This document shows positions 44,501 through 56,655 of a stretch of 64,000 nucleotides of DNA, in pieces (the first letter of the stretch is position 1; each line of letters opens with the position of its first letter). Made by a program: the position numbers and the translations under genes. A model generated the notes under the pieces. The model worked only from the letters and a program-made list of their open reading frames with translations, had not been told where the DNA came from and made no database searches. The stretch covers positions 1-64,000 of the forward strand of contig JAIWZP010000072.1 in NCBI GenBank assembly GCA_025201375.1. Reading direction: 5' to 3'. This DNA is from Gongronella butleri. Its lineage: Eukaryota; Mucoromycota; Mucoromycetes; Mucorales; Cunninghamellaceae.

Positions 44501-45068
44501 CTACGAAGCAGACAGCGCCGCGTTGGCCGCTAATGCTGCGGATAGTACCGAGCAAGACAGCAAAAAGGCGGCAATTGCTGCGGAGGCCGGCTACGGCGGC
44601 GGCTACGCATTCATCTGCCAGCTCATGGACGGCCAGGGTCTGTCCGACAAGGCGGCACTCCTCAAATCACATCTGGCAAGCATCAAAGAAGGCGAGCATT
44701 TTGAATGGTGGGAATCCTTTGATGACCCGGAATCCGTAAGTCGAAAAAAAATGAGAAAGCGAAAAATGCGAAAAAAAGCGCGTCCATCGCGTCCATAGCG
44801 CGTCAACTACCCCCTGTGTGCAACGGACATGTCAAAGAGACGTGTCGGGACGCGTTTTGCACGTGATTTGATGGCCAATTGCTCATTTGATTGGTATTTT
44901 TATAGTTGGATAAGCTCTTGGACTGGCTCAATCCCAAAGGTGTGCGCGAGCATGCCTTGAAGAAGGAACTGATGAGGCATTGGCACGGTCTGATGCAAGG
45001 GATGAAGAAGAATTCATCTGTAAGGGGACAAAAAGTGCACTGACGACGTGTTTTTGGCTCATCTTCTG

Positions 45069-45103
<35 letters not shown>

Positions 45104-45229
45104 GCCGTACAGGACCGAAGCCATGCGCACGCTGCAACCGATTCGACACGCCGAAGCACGAGAACAAAGGCCAACGTCACGTACCCAGTTGGCTCGTGGT
45201 TCAATTATACCAACAAGCTCGCCAAGTAA
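41506..45229 (+). CDS. ITC1: ISWI-complex subunit of the ITC1/ACF1 family (WAC, DDT domains)
   Basis: Twelve exons encode about 919 aa: 41506-41633, 41738-41913, 41977-42079, 42176-42313, 42380-43334, 43419-43597, 43690-43770, 43828-43962, 44037-44238, 44304-44735, 44906-45019 and 45113-45229. The WAC domain opens the protein (VWYCPYTHEIFDSYATYL, VWQCEATGRGNLTYEEAL). A DDT domain lies at about residues 334-395 (FGSFLMVWSFLNVFSRPL). WHIM-type segments follow: WEDVLIGALND, the basic coiled coil rich in Arg/Gln/Glu, then RYNTLRCKPLGRDKFYHRYYYMD and FEWWESFDDPESLDKLLDWL. In yeast, Itc1 pairs with Isw2 to space nucleosomes. The stop is the natural GCC AAG TAA at 45227-45229, but AAGTAAAAA could also be a donor (see findings). 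The 5' UTR appears to be spliced. Confidence 0.88.
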
Positions 45230-45933
45230 AAAAAAAAAAAACCAGCCTGTTTTCTCCCCTTTTCATCGTCATTCGCCCTTTTTCCATCAAATTGCTTTTT
45301 ACTGTTCTCCCCCTCTTTTATTTTTTCTTCTCTATTTGCTGTCAAGAAGTGTCCTTTTTTTGTTTTTTTTTTTTTAAAAAAAAAGCCTCTTCTTATCCTA
45401 TTTTTCGCGTCTCAGCGTGCTTTTGCGTGGCTAAAACCATAGCCGTCCATGGAGCACGCCCCTGTTTAGGCTTGCATGGCTTCGGACTTTGAACGTTGTT
45501 ATAATTTTGGGGCCGTGAGCGTGATGGCATGAGCGTTCAGGGGGGACGTCAACCTGTCAAACCCGTTTTTCTTTTTTATTTTATGGACCCATAGTGAAAA
45601 GGTCAAGTGATCATGCAAACACAAAGCTGCCAGATTCGCATAAAAATAAGATCGTGGTTGCCAGCCTGCCTTTCACCCTCATTTTACATGTTTTTTTTCT
45701 TTCTTTTGTCGCCTTTTTGATTACAGAAGGGGTTTCCCACGGAAGCCGGCAATAACTTGTGCCGTCTGATTGGTCTGTGGAGTGGAGCGGACTCCATCTT
45801 GAAGATGAGGAGTTGACATGTGGGGTAAGAAGAGGATGTCCACCTACCTGATCCATTTTTTCTTCTTTTTTTCTCTTTTCTTTTTTTTTTTTTTCAACCC
45901 TTCTCTCTCCTTTTTTTCTTTTTACCGTTAATC
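45230..45933. other. spacer between ITC1 and ADHFE1-type gene
   Basis: Mostly T-rich spacer with several runs. Around 45727-45816 a short open stretch reads KGFPTEAGNNLCRLIGLWSG in one frame after a good acceptor (GATTACAG). It could be a further terminal exon of ITC1 if the reading frame were different; otherwise it is unexplained. Confidence 0.4.
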
Positions 45934-47826
45934 ATGGCTGCTGCTGCGTCTCGTTCTAAAGTGCTTGGTGTCATGGGCCGCTTGCAGGCCGGTGCTTCGG
46001 CGTGCCCTTGCCACTCGCACGCTCACTCGCATTTCCACCACCCCACGTCGGCCTCGTTCAACAGCCTGCTCAAATATGGCCGCAATTACGTCAATGCCCA
46101 GGACAACACCGATTACGCCTTTGAAATGGCCGCGAGCAACATCCGCTTTGGCCCAGGTGTTACCAGGTAAAAACAAAAACGCCAAAAAGCCAAAAAAAAG
46201 ATGCAAAATTGCAAGAGAGATTGAGCAACATGGAAGCTGACGCGCACTCTCAAAAGTGAAATTGGCCAAGATTTGAACAACATCAAGGCGGCCAAGGTGG
46301 CTGTGTACACGGATAGCAACGTAAGTTTTTTTTTTTTTTGTGAAATGGGATGAATTTGGAGATAGAGGGTATTTTTAACATTTTTTATTCTGCTATTCTC
46401 CTTTTTTTGTTCTTTTTTTTTTCTCCTCGACTTTCCCAGTTGTCCAAGTTGCACCCTGTCAAGGCGGTGATCGAGTCTTTGGAGAAGAACAAGGTGAACT
46501 ATGTGTTGTACGATACGGTGCGTGTTGAACCCACGGATTCGAGCTTCAAGAGCGCGATTGAATTTGCGCGTCAACACAATCCTGATGCGTTTGTGGCTGT
46601 TGGTGGTGGTTCGGTGATGGATACGGCCAAGGCGGCGAGCTTGTACAGCGCGCACCCTGACGCCGACTTTTTGGACTTTGTGAACGCGCCCATTGGCCGC
46701 GGTCTTCCCATTCGCAAGCAGCTCAAGCCCTTGATTGCCGTCCCCACGACGGCCGGCACGGGTTCCGAGACCACGGGCACGGCCATTTTCGATTATGAGC
46801 CGCTCCACACCAAGACCGGCATTGCCCACCGTGCACTCAAGCCCATGCTCGGCATTGTCGACCCCCTCAACACTCGCTCCATGCCCTCGCAAGTCCACGC
46901 CGCCTCAGGCTTGGATGTGCTGTGCCATTCGCTCGAGTCTTACACGGCCCTTCCTTTTAACCAGCGCTCGCCTCGCCCCAAGGATCCCATTGAGCGCCCC
47001 GCTTACCAAGGCTCCAACCCCATCTCGGATGTCTGGTCCCTCCACGCCCTCAAGATGGTCGTCGAGTATCTTCCTCGCGCCGTCAAGGATCCCAGCGACT
47101 TTGAGGCTCAATCGCAAATGCTCCTCGCCGCAACTTTTGCCGGTATTGGTAAGTTGGTTCGATCACCTGTCAAAAAAAAAGTGGGGGAGGGGATGACAAG
47201 TGCTATGGCCATTGGCACACACACGTCAGGGACACGCTAATTGACACGTGAATTTGTTGATTTTTTTTTTAGGCTTCGGCAATGCTGGTGTCCACTTGTG
47301 CCACGGTTTGTCGTACCCCATCTCTGGTTTGAACGAGACCTACAAGCATCCCGGTTACAATGTCGATCACGCTATTGTGGTAAGGCCGTCGATCCGATCC
47401 CCATTGGGCTTTAATGGCCTGAATTTGTAAAAGAAAAAAAAAAACACGTCATCTCACTGTTTTTTCTTGATTTTTTATCATTAGCCCCACGGTGTGTCTG
47501 TTGCCTTGACCGCTCCTGCCGTCTTCCGCTTCACGTCTGCCTCGTGCCCTGACCGCCACATCGACGCTGCCGCCGCGTTCGGTGCCGACCCCGCGCACAT
47601 CAAGGCCGAATCCGCTGGTGAGGTGCTCGCCGAGAAGCTGACGCGCTTCCTCGAGGATTTGGGTGTGCCCAACGGTCTCGGCGCGCTCGGCTTTGACTCG
47701 TCGCACATCCCTGCCTTGGTCGAGGGTGCCCTGCCCCAGCACCGCGTCACCAAGCTTGCCCCCGCCGGCGAGCCTGCTGCCGAGGAAATCGCCAAGATCT
47801 TTGAGAGCTCCCTGTCCAACTATTAG
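45934..47826 (+). CDS. mitochondrial hydroxyacid-oxoacid transhydrogenase (ADHFE1 type)
   Basis: Five exons (45934-46166, 46257-46320, 46440-47148, 47273-47379, 47485-47826) encode 484 aa. This is a group III iron-dependent alcohol dehydrogenase. Animal ADHFE1 couples oxidation of 4-hydroxybutyrate to reduction of 2-oxoglutarate in mitochondria. The presequence-like N-terminus is Ala/Ser-rich and contains a His-rich patch ([11 protein letters not shown]). Cofactor motifs are [14 protein letters not shown] and [11 protein letters not shown]. Metal ligands are visible in [14 protein letters not shown] (Asp, His), [12 protein letters not shown] (His) and [12 protein letters not shown] (His). [24 protein letters not shown] is typical of the ADHFE1 branch. 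Splice joins are clean. The reaction is inferred from the subfamily. Confidence 0.92.
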
Positions 47827-50206
47827 ATACTCGCCCACTCCCCTCTTTTGTAACATATCACTAGATCCTCAAAAAAAATACAGGTTTCATAAAAAAAAGT
47901 TCCAGGACCGAAAAAGGAGAGAAATGGAACGGTGACGGAGAAAAAGCAATCGTGTTCGCCAGGTACATGCTCAATGGGTAAAGCGCAAACGGCATCTGAA
48001 AAAGTACAATGCGACGTTTCTGAGAGCGCAATTTCAAGACTTTAGCTTTTTGCGTCCGGGAGTTGTGCTGTAAAAGCACATCGAACTCGATATTCGCGAT
48101 TTTTCTCGTCAACTTTTCTATTTGATGGTCGGATGTCATAGCTCAGCAAACAACTTTGGACGACCTCGCAATCTATGCAATGGATTTGATGCGATTCCAA
48201 CTTGAACAGCATTTAGTATTGAGTTAAAAACGCTAAAAAAAGTCGTCAATCAAAGACGGCTGATACAGTATTACCCGTGATTTAATCGCAATCAAATTTG
48301 AACTACTGTAGTTGTCCCTCACAGACAATACAAGCATGACAATCCATGGGAGATCTCAAAGCGCGGTCTAGAAAAAGATAGCAATAAAAGATGAGATAAA
48401 TCAGTGTGTACAAATAAATAAAAAATCCATGTTTTAGTGCTGAATTGCCTATCATCTGATCCAAGCGCGTGGCATGCGGGCAAAAAGTCCTCGGAAGTAA
48501 CACATTAGCAGCTATTTTGGCTCTGGATTTACATATTATGGACAAAAGACAGAAATCATGCGTCAATTGGGCTTAAAATGCCTTAGGGTAGGGCGCTGAG
48601 GTGCTTAGTCATTGGTTAAAGTGTAGAAATGATGTCGAGCCGTGATTTCATGGCAGCGAACAATTACAACAATGGTGTTCCCCCTCAAAAATTGGCGATT
48701 TTTAAAATTTGGTGATGACGCGTTGCGCCAGGAACGAGACTGACACCCTCAAAAGCTTATTTGAAAAATAGCGCGTCAAAGAACCCTTCTTCAGCCCCGA
48801 GCCAAAGGCTGTAATTTGTGCCGTTTGAGATTTGGAAATGGTGGCACGACTCAACCCCAACCCAATTCAATTGACCAATAGCCCATTTGAAAGAAAAACA
48901 TGGGATTTTTTTGGGTATGAAGGTGAAGAGTGTTGACAGCATGTGGTTTTGCTCCAAAACAATAAAAACTAGAGAAACTCAAAAAAAGGGGGTGTTGGGA
49001 TGACAGAAAGCAGAAAAAGAAAGTTGTTTTTGCGGAGATGGGAGAAGAATGCTGACCGCGTGAGGTGTGAGTGATGGAGAAAAGGAGTGGCATGAGGAGC
49101 CATGGGGAAGAAAATGCGCTAACAAGCGCCAAATGTACGTTACGGCTGTTTTGGCGCAAAAGGAATAGGCAGCAGTGCGTGTGAAAGCAAGGTGGATGCG
49201 TGTGTCGCAGTAAATTGATCTGATCTTGAACTTTTGCTATGCATAGCAAGTGGCGTCACGCTTTGCATGATGCATATGGGAGCCAATTTGCGTCAGTGTG
49301 ATTCCGTCCGTTCCATTTTTCAAGACCAAAAGGGGGAGCAAACAGACTATTTTTTTTTTAAAAAAATAAAGGAGGAGCAGAAAGAAACAAAAAAAGAGGG
49401 GTCGACAGCGTGACATCTTGGCCATTGGCACCGTGAGCCGCGTCGATCGCAAAACAAAAACGCAAAAAAAAAAAAATGAACGCATCCTGTAAGGTTCGAT
49501 GCAGAGGGATGAAGTCGTTTACAATTGACATGAAGCACAAGGTAAACAATCAATCAGAATCCATGCAGCTTTGTTTTGGCCAATTGAGCGCTTGGGCCAA
49601 TGACGGCACACGTTGGCATGCTTGCTTTTGAGACGCGTCTGATGTTGAAAATACTTGATTGGCACGGATGACACAAATGGTGCAGCAATCAGCCGATTCA
49701 TGCATGATTTCAATCGGTTCGAGGCCGCCCCTGGATGTTGTAAGACGCCTTTTTTTTTCTTTTTCATTTAGGTACAGGGCGAGGCACCCATTCTTGATTT
49801 GCACACACTGGCACACACATTGCCTGCACGCGCGCTCGTGTAACAAAGGAGTTTGAAAACAGCACTTGACTTGCATGAATGATCATGCCATCCAGAAAAA
49901 AAAAAGGAGGCGGACCACGAACAATTGGTGTCTGGCAGGGCGCCTTTCTGTTCTTTCTTTTTAATTGTCTCCCTCTCACCTTTTGTAGCGGCCCCTACCT
50001 CACCACGCAAGGGATCCGCACGCGTTTCCCCCCCCCCGTTGATTATCTCATTATCGCAACTCCAAAAAGCAAATGGCATATAAAACAAAGCTCCCCTGGC
50101 CACGGAGTGCCTTTTTTTTTCCTCTCCTCGTTGATGCCACTTTGAATCAGCAGGCTTTGTTCTTTTGCTTCTCTTCTCGACCTTGTATATTCCCCCCACT
50201 AGCACG
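47827..50206. other. 2.4-kb spacer, nothing recognised
   Basis: No gene, RNA or repeat match was recognised. Short open frames on both strands lack family features and splice-linked continuity. The last 130 bp hold the TATA box and pyrimidine-rich leader of the SulP gene. A C run occurs at 50030-50037. Confidence 0.45.
50079..50085 (+). promoter_or_regulatory. TATA box of the SulP transporter gene
   Basis: TATAAAA lies 128 bp upstream of the ATG at 50207. Confidence 0.5.
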
Positions 50207-53200
50207 ATGACTCGCATCGTACTAGATTACCCGCCACTCACATTGGCAGAACGATGGAAACTCGCTAAAACACATGGTCCAGCCGCGTTTTTTCGATATT
50301 TGCTCAGCTTTTTGCCAATATTGAAGTGGATCTGCCGCTATAACTTTTCGGTAACACTTGCTCAAACCCGAATTTATGCAACAAGTTTTGATGAAATCTC
50401 GCTTTTTTGCTGTTTTTTTTCTAGTGGATGCTACAAGATGTCATTGCGGGCATTACCGTCGGCCTTTTACTAGTCCCGCAGGGAATCGCCTATGCCAAAG
50501 TCGCCAATCTGGAACCTCAATATGGGCTCTAGTATGCATATTGTCATGAACATTTAAAGGCAAAATGAATTTCACCATCTCACTCTTGCTTTTTTTTTTT
50601 TTATCTGTGCCCTGTAGCACCTCCTTTGTGGGTGCTGTCATCTATTGCCTCTTCGGGACAAGCAAGGATATTAGCATTGGCCCTATCAGTAAGGCGAACT
50701 CATGAAAAAAAGGGGCAAAGGAAGGAGGCGCAATAAAAAAAAAGCAGCTTTTTTTTGTAATCTTCCAATGGGTTCCCCCAGTTGTCTAATTCTCTTTCTT
50801 TTTTTATAGCGGTGGTATCGCTGCTGGTTGGCGAGGCCGTGACCAAGGTGACGACCGAGCATCCGGACGTGACAGGCGGCGAGGTCGCTGTTTGTCTCTC
50901 TGTCATTGCCGGTTGTATCACGCTACTCATGGGCATGGCCCGAATGGGCATTCTTGTTGATTTCATTTCAGGTATACTCCACGCGCTTTGCTTTTCTCCC
51001 TACGCAATTCTCCTTTTTAACTTGAGAAACTCACCCGCAATGCGCGTTTTTTTTTCAATTTTTTTTATTTGCTTATCAGGTCCCGCCATTGCTGGTTACA
51101 TGAGCGGCTCGGCCATCACCATTGGCCTTGGACAGTGGCCCAAGATGTTTGGCATGACCGAGGTCGACACGCATCAGCCGCCATACCTGATTTTCATCGA
51201 TTTCTTTGCAAACATCCCAAAGATGCACATTGACGCCGTGTTTGGCGCTCTTGGTCTTGTGGTGCTGTACGTGATCAAGTTCGGCACTGGGCATCTCGCC
51301 GCGAAGCTGCCGCGCCTGCAAAAGCCCTTGTTCTTCATGGGCATCATGCGCAGTGGCCTGATTGTGATTATTGGCACAATCATCTCGTTTGGCATCAATC
51401 ATGGCGGTGGACCTAGCCCATTCAAGATCATCAAGCAAGTCCCCGCCGGATTCGATGCAATTGGCATTCCGCACATCCGCTGGGACGTCTTGACAGGCTG
51501 CATGGACGTACTTCCTTCCATTGTCCTGATTCTTGTCTTGGAACACGTGTCTGTCGCCAAATCCTTTGGCCGCCTGGCTGGCTACGACATTCAGCCGGAT
51601 CAAGAGATCGTCGCCATTGGTGTCAGCAATATCCTTGGCTCGTTCTTTGGGTAAAAAGAAAATAAAAACAAAAACAAAAAAGAGCGCGTTTTGACACGGA
51701 ACTTCCCCCCTTTTTTTCTTCTCCACTAGCGCGTACCCCGCGACGGGCGCTTTCAGTCGCACAGCGGTGATGGCACGATCGGGCGCCAAGACGCCTCTTG
51801 CTGGCGTTTTTACGGGCACGATTGTGGTGATGGCATTGTACGTGTTGACGCCCTGTTTTTATTTCATTCCCGAGGCCGTGCTCGCGGCCGTGGTGGTGCA
51901 CGCAGTGTCTGATTTGATTTCGGGCCCAGCGTACGTCATGGAGCTTTATCGCACGAGTTTGCTCGAATTGGTCGTTTTTGTCCTTGGTGTGGTGCTGACG
52001 TGCTTTATCGATGTGGAAACGGGCATTTACGCGTCTGTTGGCCTATCGCTGGGGATCATGTTGCTGCGCCTGGCGCGTCCACCCGTCACACCCCTTGTGC
52101 GCTGCCCGCTGCAATCACAACACTTTCCAGGTGGTCTGGGTGGCCGTAATCCGTCGTTTTCCACCCTGATTAGCGACCAGCACTACATTTACGTAGACGA
52201 AGCCGATGTGCATTTCTCACAGACCACGGACCCCATGCCGCCGGGCATCTTGGTCGTCAGACTTGCCGAATCCATCCTTTATCCCAATGCCGGTCAAGTG
52301 GCAGAGACCCTGACGCAATTGGGCAAGACGCGCACGCGAAGTGGCCACCGTGTCGACGACCCGCGATCGCTGCTCTGGTGCGACCGTCCCACCCAAGTTC
52401 ACCGCCACCAAAACGACGAAAAACGAAGTTCCCCACTTTTGGGCGCCATTGTCCTCGATATGGCTGCCGTCCACCGTATGGATTCGACTGGTTTACAAGC
52501 CTTGGTGTGTGTCCGCACGACGCTCGAAGCCCACGCTGGCCAGGCCGTCGAATGGCATTTTACGGGATTGCAAAACGCGAAAATCCGCCAAGATTTGCTC
52601 GCTTTTGGTTTTGGTTCGCTCAGTGACGCTGCCGCAGCCGAATTGCACATTTCCACACCCATCCCGCCGCAAATGCACGAGCCGCTGGCATCGCCCATGC
52701 CATTGTCGCCATCACCAAAGGAATTGCCCTTGCCACCGTCGTCCACGTCCCAGCCGATGCCAATGCCACCTTCTTCCATGTCTCCGCAGCCAATGCAAGG
52801 CCCACCATCCGTGTCACGTGCACCCACAAGCTCACCAAATCACACGGCCGTGCCAATGCCAAGATCCAGCTCGCTCAAAGCCATGCAACAGCGCCAAAGG
52901 CGTCAGCAGATCATGCAGCGCGGCTCCATCTACCAGCAATGTCAGCTGGGCAAGGAAGAAAAGACAATTCTCGAGTCTTGGCGCGCAACCGCCTTTTTAG
53001 ATCGCGAGGTCCATCGTTTCTCCTCCCATATTAGCCTGTTTGACCCAATGGAGGTCGACATCGACCCCTATTATGCCAGCATCAACGTGTCGCAAGACCC
53101 ACACGACCAATTGCCTGTGGAACGCTATCCTTGCTTCCATTGGGACGTCGACACCGCTGTGCGTGCCATCTGTGATCGCTGGCACTCGAAAAAATCGATG

Positions 53201-53209
53201 AAAAATTAA
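50207..53209 (+). CDS. SulP/SLC26 anion (sulfate) transporter with STAS domain
   Basis: Six exons (50207-50350, 50425-50531, 50618-50688, 50810-50971, 51080-51650, 51730-53209) encode 844 aa. The sulfate-transporter signature is visible after a short cytosolic N-terminus: DVIAGITVGLLLVPQGIAYA then YGLYTSFVGAVIYCLFGTSKDISIGP. Multiple hydrophobic segments continue to about residue 460, including GAYPATGAFSRTAVM. A STAS domain follows at about residues 500-660 (ILVVRLAESILYPNAG, LGAIVLDMAAVHRMDSTGLQAL) and contains a polar insert. A Pro/Ser/Met-rich linker and a basic segment (MQQRQRRQQ) precede a C-terminal conserved-looking end. In fungi such plasma-membrane carriers (SUL1/SUL2) import sulfate with protons. 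Substrate is inferred. Confidence 0.92.
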
Positions 53210-53883
53210 CAAAAGTGGTCTAATCCCGACATGGTCTAGGCCAATTGGGATGGATCAACAACCCAAATGGATTGAAGAGCCACTTTTTTTTTTCCCCACC
53301 TTGCCCCTCACTTCTCGTGCCCTGTACAAGTTCCCTTTTTGCCCATGTTGCTCTTTTGTCCTTGTCATTTTGCTTGTATACTTTTTTTTATTTTTAGCTT
53401 GACGTCATCCATCCACATTTTGATGGGCTTTGGCTGTTTTTTTTTTTCTTGTTGATCGTCGCTTGCACTTGCTGAGCAAGAGCGCGACTCTTGTACATTA
53501 AAAAGATTTTCCTTTTTTTTTTTTTGTTTTACCTGTGCGATGCGCATTGTGGCAAAGTGAACCATCTCTTGCACGAGTTACAATGTCATTTTGGGCGCTT
53601 ATAAAGTCAATTGTGGCTGACACCAAGTGTAGAAAAGACGGATGTGCCTAGAATTCTGCCCAGAGTAGCCAAAAAGAGCAAGGTGACCCCTTCTTTTGTC
53701 CTATTTTTATGGTGATCCGCCCTGTTTGCCAAATTTGTGTCACCTTGTTTTCATGAGGCGCGACCAAACTTGCCCAAACCCAATATTTATTTCTCGTCAT
53801 TCATCACAAAATCACAAGTCTTTTCTTTCTTTTTCTTCATTTCACTTCATCCACACACCCACTCCTTTTTTTTTGTAATCATC
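53210..53883. other. spacer upstream of the secreted-protein array
   Basis: No gene. It contains the palindromic CRE/ATF-type site TGACGTCA at 53400-53407, T runs, and the leader of the first array gene. A TATTTATT sequence near 53785 lies about 100 bp upstream of its ATG. Confidence 0.4.
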
Positions 53884-54417
53884 ATGGTCAAGATCGCCAC
53901 CCTCGCTGTTGCTGCTGCCGCCATGGCCGCCCCCGCCTATGCTCAATGTAAGCGCCACACGACGAAAATTGGCTAAATGGCCCTTGATCTGTCTTACTGA
54001 TCTCTCTGTAATCATAGCCGTGCCCACCAACTTGCCCTCCGGCTTTCCCACCGATGGTGCCGCGTTGAGCTCGCTCCTCTCCGAGGTAAAAAAAAAAAAA
54101 AAAAAAAAGAGATGGAAAAAAACAAGAAAAAAAGAGGAATTTGCAACAAGCACACGCGTATATGTGCCAATTCGTTGATTGCTGATCCGCTTCTCTCTTT
54201 TTTTTTTCAACCATCCCAGGCCTCCAGTGCCGCCTCCAGCGCCCTGGCTAACCCCACCGTCCAAAGCGCCATGTCCAGCCTTGCTGCCAATAACCCCACC
54301 TTGTCCAGCCTCATGAACCAGGCCACTGGCGCCGCCAAGTCGGCTGGCACGACCGTCCAGCCCGCCACCGTTGGTGCTTTGGCCATTGCCGGTGCCATTG
54401 CTGTTGGCATGCTGTAA
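53884..54417 (+). CDS. array gene 1: small Ser/Ala-rich secreted, GPI-tail protein
   Basis: Three exons (53884-53947, 54018-54085, 54220-54417) encode 109 aa. Exon 1 (64 nt) encodes the signal peptide MVKIATLAVAAAAMAAPAYA with cleavage expected before Gln. Exon 2 encodes a short Pro/Leu-rich segment ending in Glu (LPSGFPTDGAALSSLLSE). Exon 3 encodes one Ser/Ala helix-like repeat region (ALANPTVQSAMSSLAANNPT) and a tail TTVQPATVGALAIAGAIAVG ending ML, which looks like a GPI attachment signal with small residues (KSAG) before it. It is the shortest of six tandem paralogues. The family is not recognised; a cell-wall or surface role is inferred from the topology. Confidence 0.82.
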
Positions 54418-55250
54418 AAAAAAAAAGGCTTGCTCCAATTGACTAGAGATTAGATATTTTCGCTCCTTTTCTCTTCACAACTTTGTATAAATATCATTTG
54501 TCGTTCGTCATCGGGTTACTCAGGATTCTGGGCAATGGTGAAGTCACATCGTTGCGTGTGCAAATGAAGTTTTGCGGGGATGGAACCTGAGTTTTGGGCC
54601 AATTGTAACGTGTGCTGCGTCAATGAGCTCGTCTGTGCCTCAATTGTGATGTAATGCTTCCGAAAAAAGCATTAGAAAACGCCCAATGTGCGGGTTCGTG
54701 GGCTGACACGCGCATTTTTTTCTTGTTATTTTTTTATGAATGTTTTTGTAATTTCATGGCCATGGCGGCCAGCCAGCACTGCCTTGGATGCCTCAATGCA
54801 ACGATAAAGGTCAATTTAGCGCTGCAATAAATGAGGGGTGGCCGAGGTCCCGCCACCCTATTAATGAATGAGCGCGGGCGTTGATCACGGTGTTGTACCA
54901 GCCAAATTTGGACGAATTCGTTTCTGCTTTACGCGAAGATCATATCTACGATATTGTCGAGACCAGTGGGTTCTGTGACGAGGTCTTGGCATGAATTGCT
55001 GGCCCGGTAAGGGCGAAAAAGAGGGAGGATGGGGTGAAAACAGTGAAAAATTGCAGGCGATCACGCGCGTCTTGAAATAAAGTGATCATTTGTACAACCG
55101 CAGGCGGAACCATATGCCAATGGTGGTCTCGCCACCTCATAAAATGCCCAATTGGATTGCAAAAGAATCCAATTGCCTCTTCTTTTTTTCTTTCCTGCGC
55201 TTTTCGTCCGCCCTTTTGCTCGTTTCTACTCTCTTTTTCTTAAATTCAAC
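54418..55250. other. spacer between array genes 1 and 2
   Basis: No gene. An AATAAA-poor 3' region is followed by mixed sequence. A strong short hairpin GGGTGGC / GCCACCC lies at 54836-54858 with a 9-nt loop. Nothing else was recognised. Confidence 0.45.
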
Positions 55251-55847
55251 ATGGTCAAGATCACCGCCCTTATTGTCACCGTGTCAAGCATGGCCGTCTC
55301 AGCAATGGCTCAAAGTAAAACATGCAGTCGAGCTTGCAAATATGCTGATTTTGCTGATTTTGTTTTAAAATTAGACAATCTACCCAGAGATCTTCCTACG
55401 GACCTGATTCCTACAAGTTCCGGGGCCATTGACTCAATTATTTCTGACGTATAATCCAGAAAAAAAGAGGGCGGTGCGCGTGCATGATGCTCATTTGACC
55501 ATTTCTGATCTTTTTTTCTCGTGAATCATCAGGCCTCTGGCGCCGTGTCTAGCTTTTTAGGCAATCCAACCGTGTCCAGCCTGATCAGCGAATATAGTGG
55601 AGTGGCTGCCAGCATCCTTTCGAGCGTCGAGGCCAATAATCCTACTCTTTCCAGCATGCTTCATCACGCAACAGGCGACGCTGCCAGCATCCTTTCAAGC
55701 ATCGAGGCAAACAACCCAACGCTTTCGAGCATCGTCAATCAGGCCACGGCAGCTGCCCAAATTGCTAGCTCGCCAGCATCCACGGTGCGACCAATTGCAG
55801 CCGGCGTGCTGGTCATTGCCGCGACGATCGGCGTGGCCATGCTCTGA
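55251..55847 (+). CDS. array gene 2: secreted GPI-tail paralogue with internal duplication
   Basis: Three exons (55251-55314, 55375-55448, 55533-55847) encode 150 aa, the longest paralogue. The signal peptide is MVKITALIVTVSSMAVSAMA. Exon 2 ends SGAIDSIISD, Asp replacing the usual Glu. Exon 3 carries a 25-residue tandem duplication: the unit ASILSS(V/I)EANNPTLSS starts at nt 55605 and again at 55680, period 75 nt. The tail STVRPIAAGVLVIAATIG ending AML is the GPI-type signal. The duplicated unit shows how the family lengthens its Ser-rich stalk. It is on the same strand as the other five. Confidence 0.82.
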
Positions 55848-56655
55848 AAAAAAAATCGCAATTGATTTGCGATTAGATGCGCCTCTCCCGCTTTCTTTTG
55901 CTCAAGTGAATATGAATAAATGTCATTTCAAGGTGTTATTTTTCGGTCGATCCATGTGCACAATCTGTTGAAAGACGCAATGGCCCTGATTTTCAAAAAA
56001 ACGACTCGCGTGACACAATTGGGCGCCAATTTAATCCCTTCAACATGTGCGCGTTGCGCTCGGACCCAAACACACTCGTCAATGTTGCGCCAGCCATTTA
56101 CTCAGGCCGTCATTCTTGTGCATTTCACTCATTTGAGCGAACAATGACCAAAAGATGCATAATTCATCTACAAATCAATGTCAAAGGCGCTATTGCTATG
56201 GCGCATCATCGCCCTGTTCAATTGGACAATGGGCGATCCGAAACACAGGTGTCCAGACATGGACACACACCGTCCATTCTTCAGCCCTCGTGCGGCAGCT
56301 CTGCACGCCCCTCCTTGCTGAGCAATCTTGCCTCCCAGTATTGCCAAGACCCTTGCCATGGAATCGTCGGTTTCTGCATATTCTTTTCTGCAAAAATGGC
56401 GTCACACAAGGAAAATCACGCGGATTCAATGTTGATCCGTTTCAATGCCTACCAGCAAGACATCACAAACAAACTGGCGTCCCAATGGCACTATCGTAAA
56501 CAAAACGTGATGTGCTTAGCCATTGTGCATCTGAATGGCTAGGGCAGGGATGAAAAACGTATAAAACCAAGAAAAGAGGGCCATTTTGTTTCTTTTGCAT
56601 TTCTTCTTCATCTTACGCCAGAACAATTCTTGGTGTTTTTTTACGTCTTTCATAT
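55848..56655. other. spacer between array genes 2 and 3
   Basis: No gene is supported, although open stretches exist around 56045-56540. A polyadenylation-like AATAAA lies at 55915, and the TATA box of gene 3 at 56560. Confidence 0.45.
56560..56566 (+). promoter_or_regulatory. TATA box of array gene 3
   Basis: TATAAAA lies 96 bp upstream of the ATG at 56656. Confidence 0.5.

Noticed and set aside
54836..54858. GGGTGGC / GCCACCC hairpin considered as a terminator or small RNA
   Set aside because: Short, single, far from either gene, and fungal Pol II genes do not use such terminators; only noted in the spacer entry.
56045..56542. Open frames in the spacer between array genes 2 and 3, considered as a decayed paralogue
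   Set aside because: They lack the MVK signal exon, the ANPT repeats and the anchor tail; no similarity to the array genes was seen.
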